A stretch of 6,862 nt of DNA from NCBI GenBank assembly GCA_903845315.1, contig CAIMWY010000285.1:1-6862 (forward strand). The letters are read 5' to 3'. Of the stretch, positions 6,670 through 6,862 are shown one piece after another. The translations under genes were made by a program, and so were the position numbers. This DNA comes from an uncultured Burkholderiales bacterium. GTDB lineage: Bacteria; Pseudomonadota; Gammaproteobacteria; Burkholderiales; Burkholderiaceae. Position 1 is the first letter of the stretch. Every line of letters starts with the position of its first letter. The notes below the pieces were generated by a model that was not told the DNA's origin, searched no databases, and was given only the letters and a program-made list of their open reading frames with translations.

Positions 6670-6862
6670 TTAACCAAACTTGGCTCGGCAAGCTGCCTGC
6701 ATGTCTGCGTCTCTGATGAAACCGCACTGCCCTGAGCCACCTGTGGATGCTCGACACATCGCCTGAAGGTCATTGCTCTTGATAAATCCACATTGGCCGC
6801 TGCCGCTCCCAGTGGATGCTCGGCAATACGCTTGCATGTCGTTGTCGCGGATGAACCCGCAC
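6670..6862 (-). CDS. C-terminus of an unrecognised protein with tandem two-cysteine repeats (partial)
   Basis: The gene enters from the right edge on the minus strand and ends with TAA at 6672-6670; 63 complete codons are visible and the start is outside the window. I do not recognise the family. The visible part consists of three consecutive copies of a motif close to CGFI[RK][DS]xD[ML]QAxCRA, joined by Ser/Thr/Gly-rich linkers ending in GQ. The first copy begins CGFIRDNDMQAYCRA, the second CGFIKSNDLQAMCRA and the third CGFIRDADMQAACRA, followed by KFG and the stop. The cysteines fall at positions 1 and 13 of each unit. Conserved residues use different synonymous codons between copies (for example TGC/TGT/TGC and GGG/GGA/GGT), which supports real coding under protein-level constraint. 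Paired cysteines and flexible linkers would suit an exported disulfide-bonded or a metal-binding protein; this is inference, because the N-terminus is not seen. Confidence 0.7.
   Translation of the reverse strand, partial: CGFIRDNDMQAYCRASTGSGSGQCGFIKSNDLQAMCRASTGGSGQCGFIRDADMQAACRAKFG
6673..6861 (-). repeat. tandem coding repeat, units of 69 and 66 bases plus a truncated last unit
   Basis: Three direct repeats lie inside the partial gene: 6861-6793 (23 codons), 6792-6727 (22 codons) and 6726-6673 (18 codons, truncated at the C-terminus). The one-codon difference comes from the Gly/Ser linker. At the DNA level the copies are clearly diverged, with the best shared block CGAGCATCCAC at the RAST junction of the first two units. 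These are therefore old coding repeats, not a fresh tandem duplication or a CRISPR array. Confidence 0.8.

Noticed and set aside
6673..6861. Repeats at the right edge as a CRISPR array or mobile-element repeat
   Set aside because: The copies are adjacent without unique spacers, diverged at third codon positions and in frame, so they are coding repeats.

Overview
The window looks like chromosome from a betaproteobacterium of the order Burkholderiales, most likely the family Comamonadaceae (Limnohabitans, Rhodoferax or Polaromonas type). This rests on the style of the PriA, Rep and AEC-transporter sequences, a moderately high GC content judged by eye, and the AGGAGA-type ribosome site in front of the decarboxylase gene. 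The genus is an inference from remembered family resemblance, not from a search.

Layout from left to right. A 166-base leader carries a perfect DnaA box. It is followed by priA (+), the replication-restart helicase. A short convergent gap holds a hairpin that fits a terminator for the next gene, an AEC-family permease (-). That permease is divergent from rep (+), a Rep-type superfamily 1 helicase, with only 63 bases between the chosen starts. After rep come a weak terminator-like hairpin and a good Shine-Dalgarno site, then a GTG-started gene (+) for a metal-dependent decarboxylase that closely resembles gamma-resorcylate (2,6-dihydroxybenzoate) decarboxylase. A 127-base convergent gap follows. 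The right edge cuts into an unrecognised gene (-) whose C-terminus is built of short tandem repeats, each with two cysteines.

Functionally, priA and rep both act at stalled replication forks. In Escherichia coli the two helicases belong to overlapping restart pathways, so finding them two genes apart is suggestive. They do not form an operon here, because the opposite-strand permease lies between them. The permease and the decarboxylase look like accessory metabolism, and no other resorcylate or resorcinol genes are visible.

Most of the window is conventional. The least ordinary items are the cysteine-repeat protein at the right edge, the isolated decarboxylase, a PriA that appears to lack the winged-helix region found in the E. 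coli protein, and the DnaA box in front of priA.
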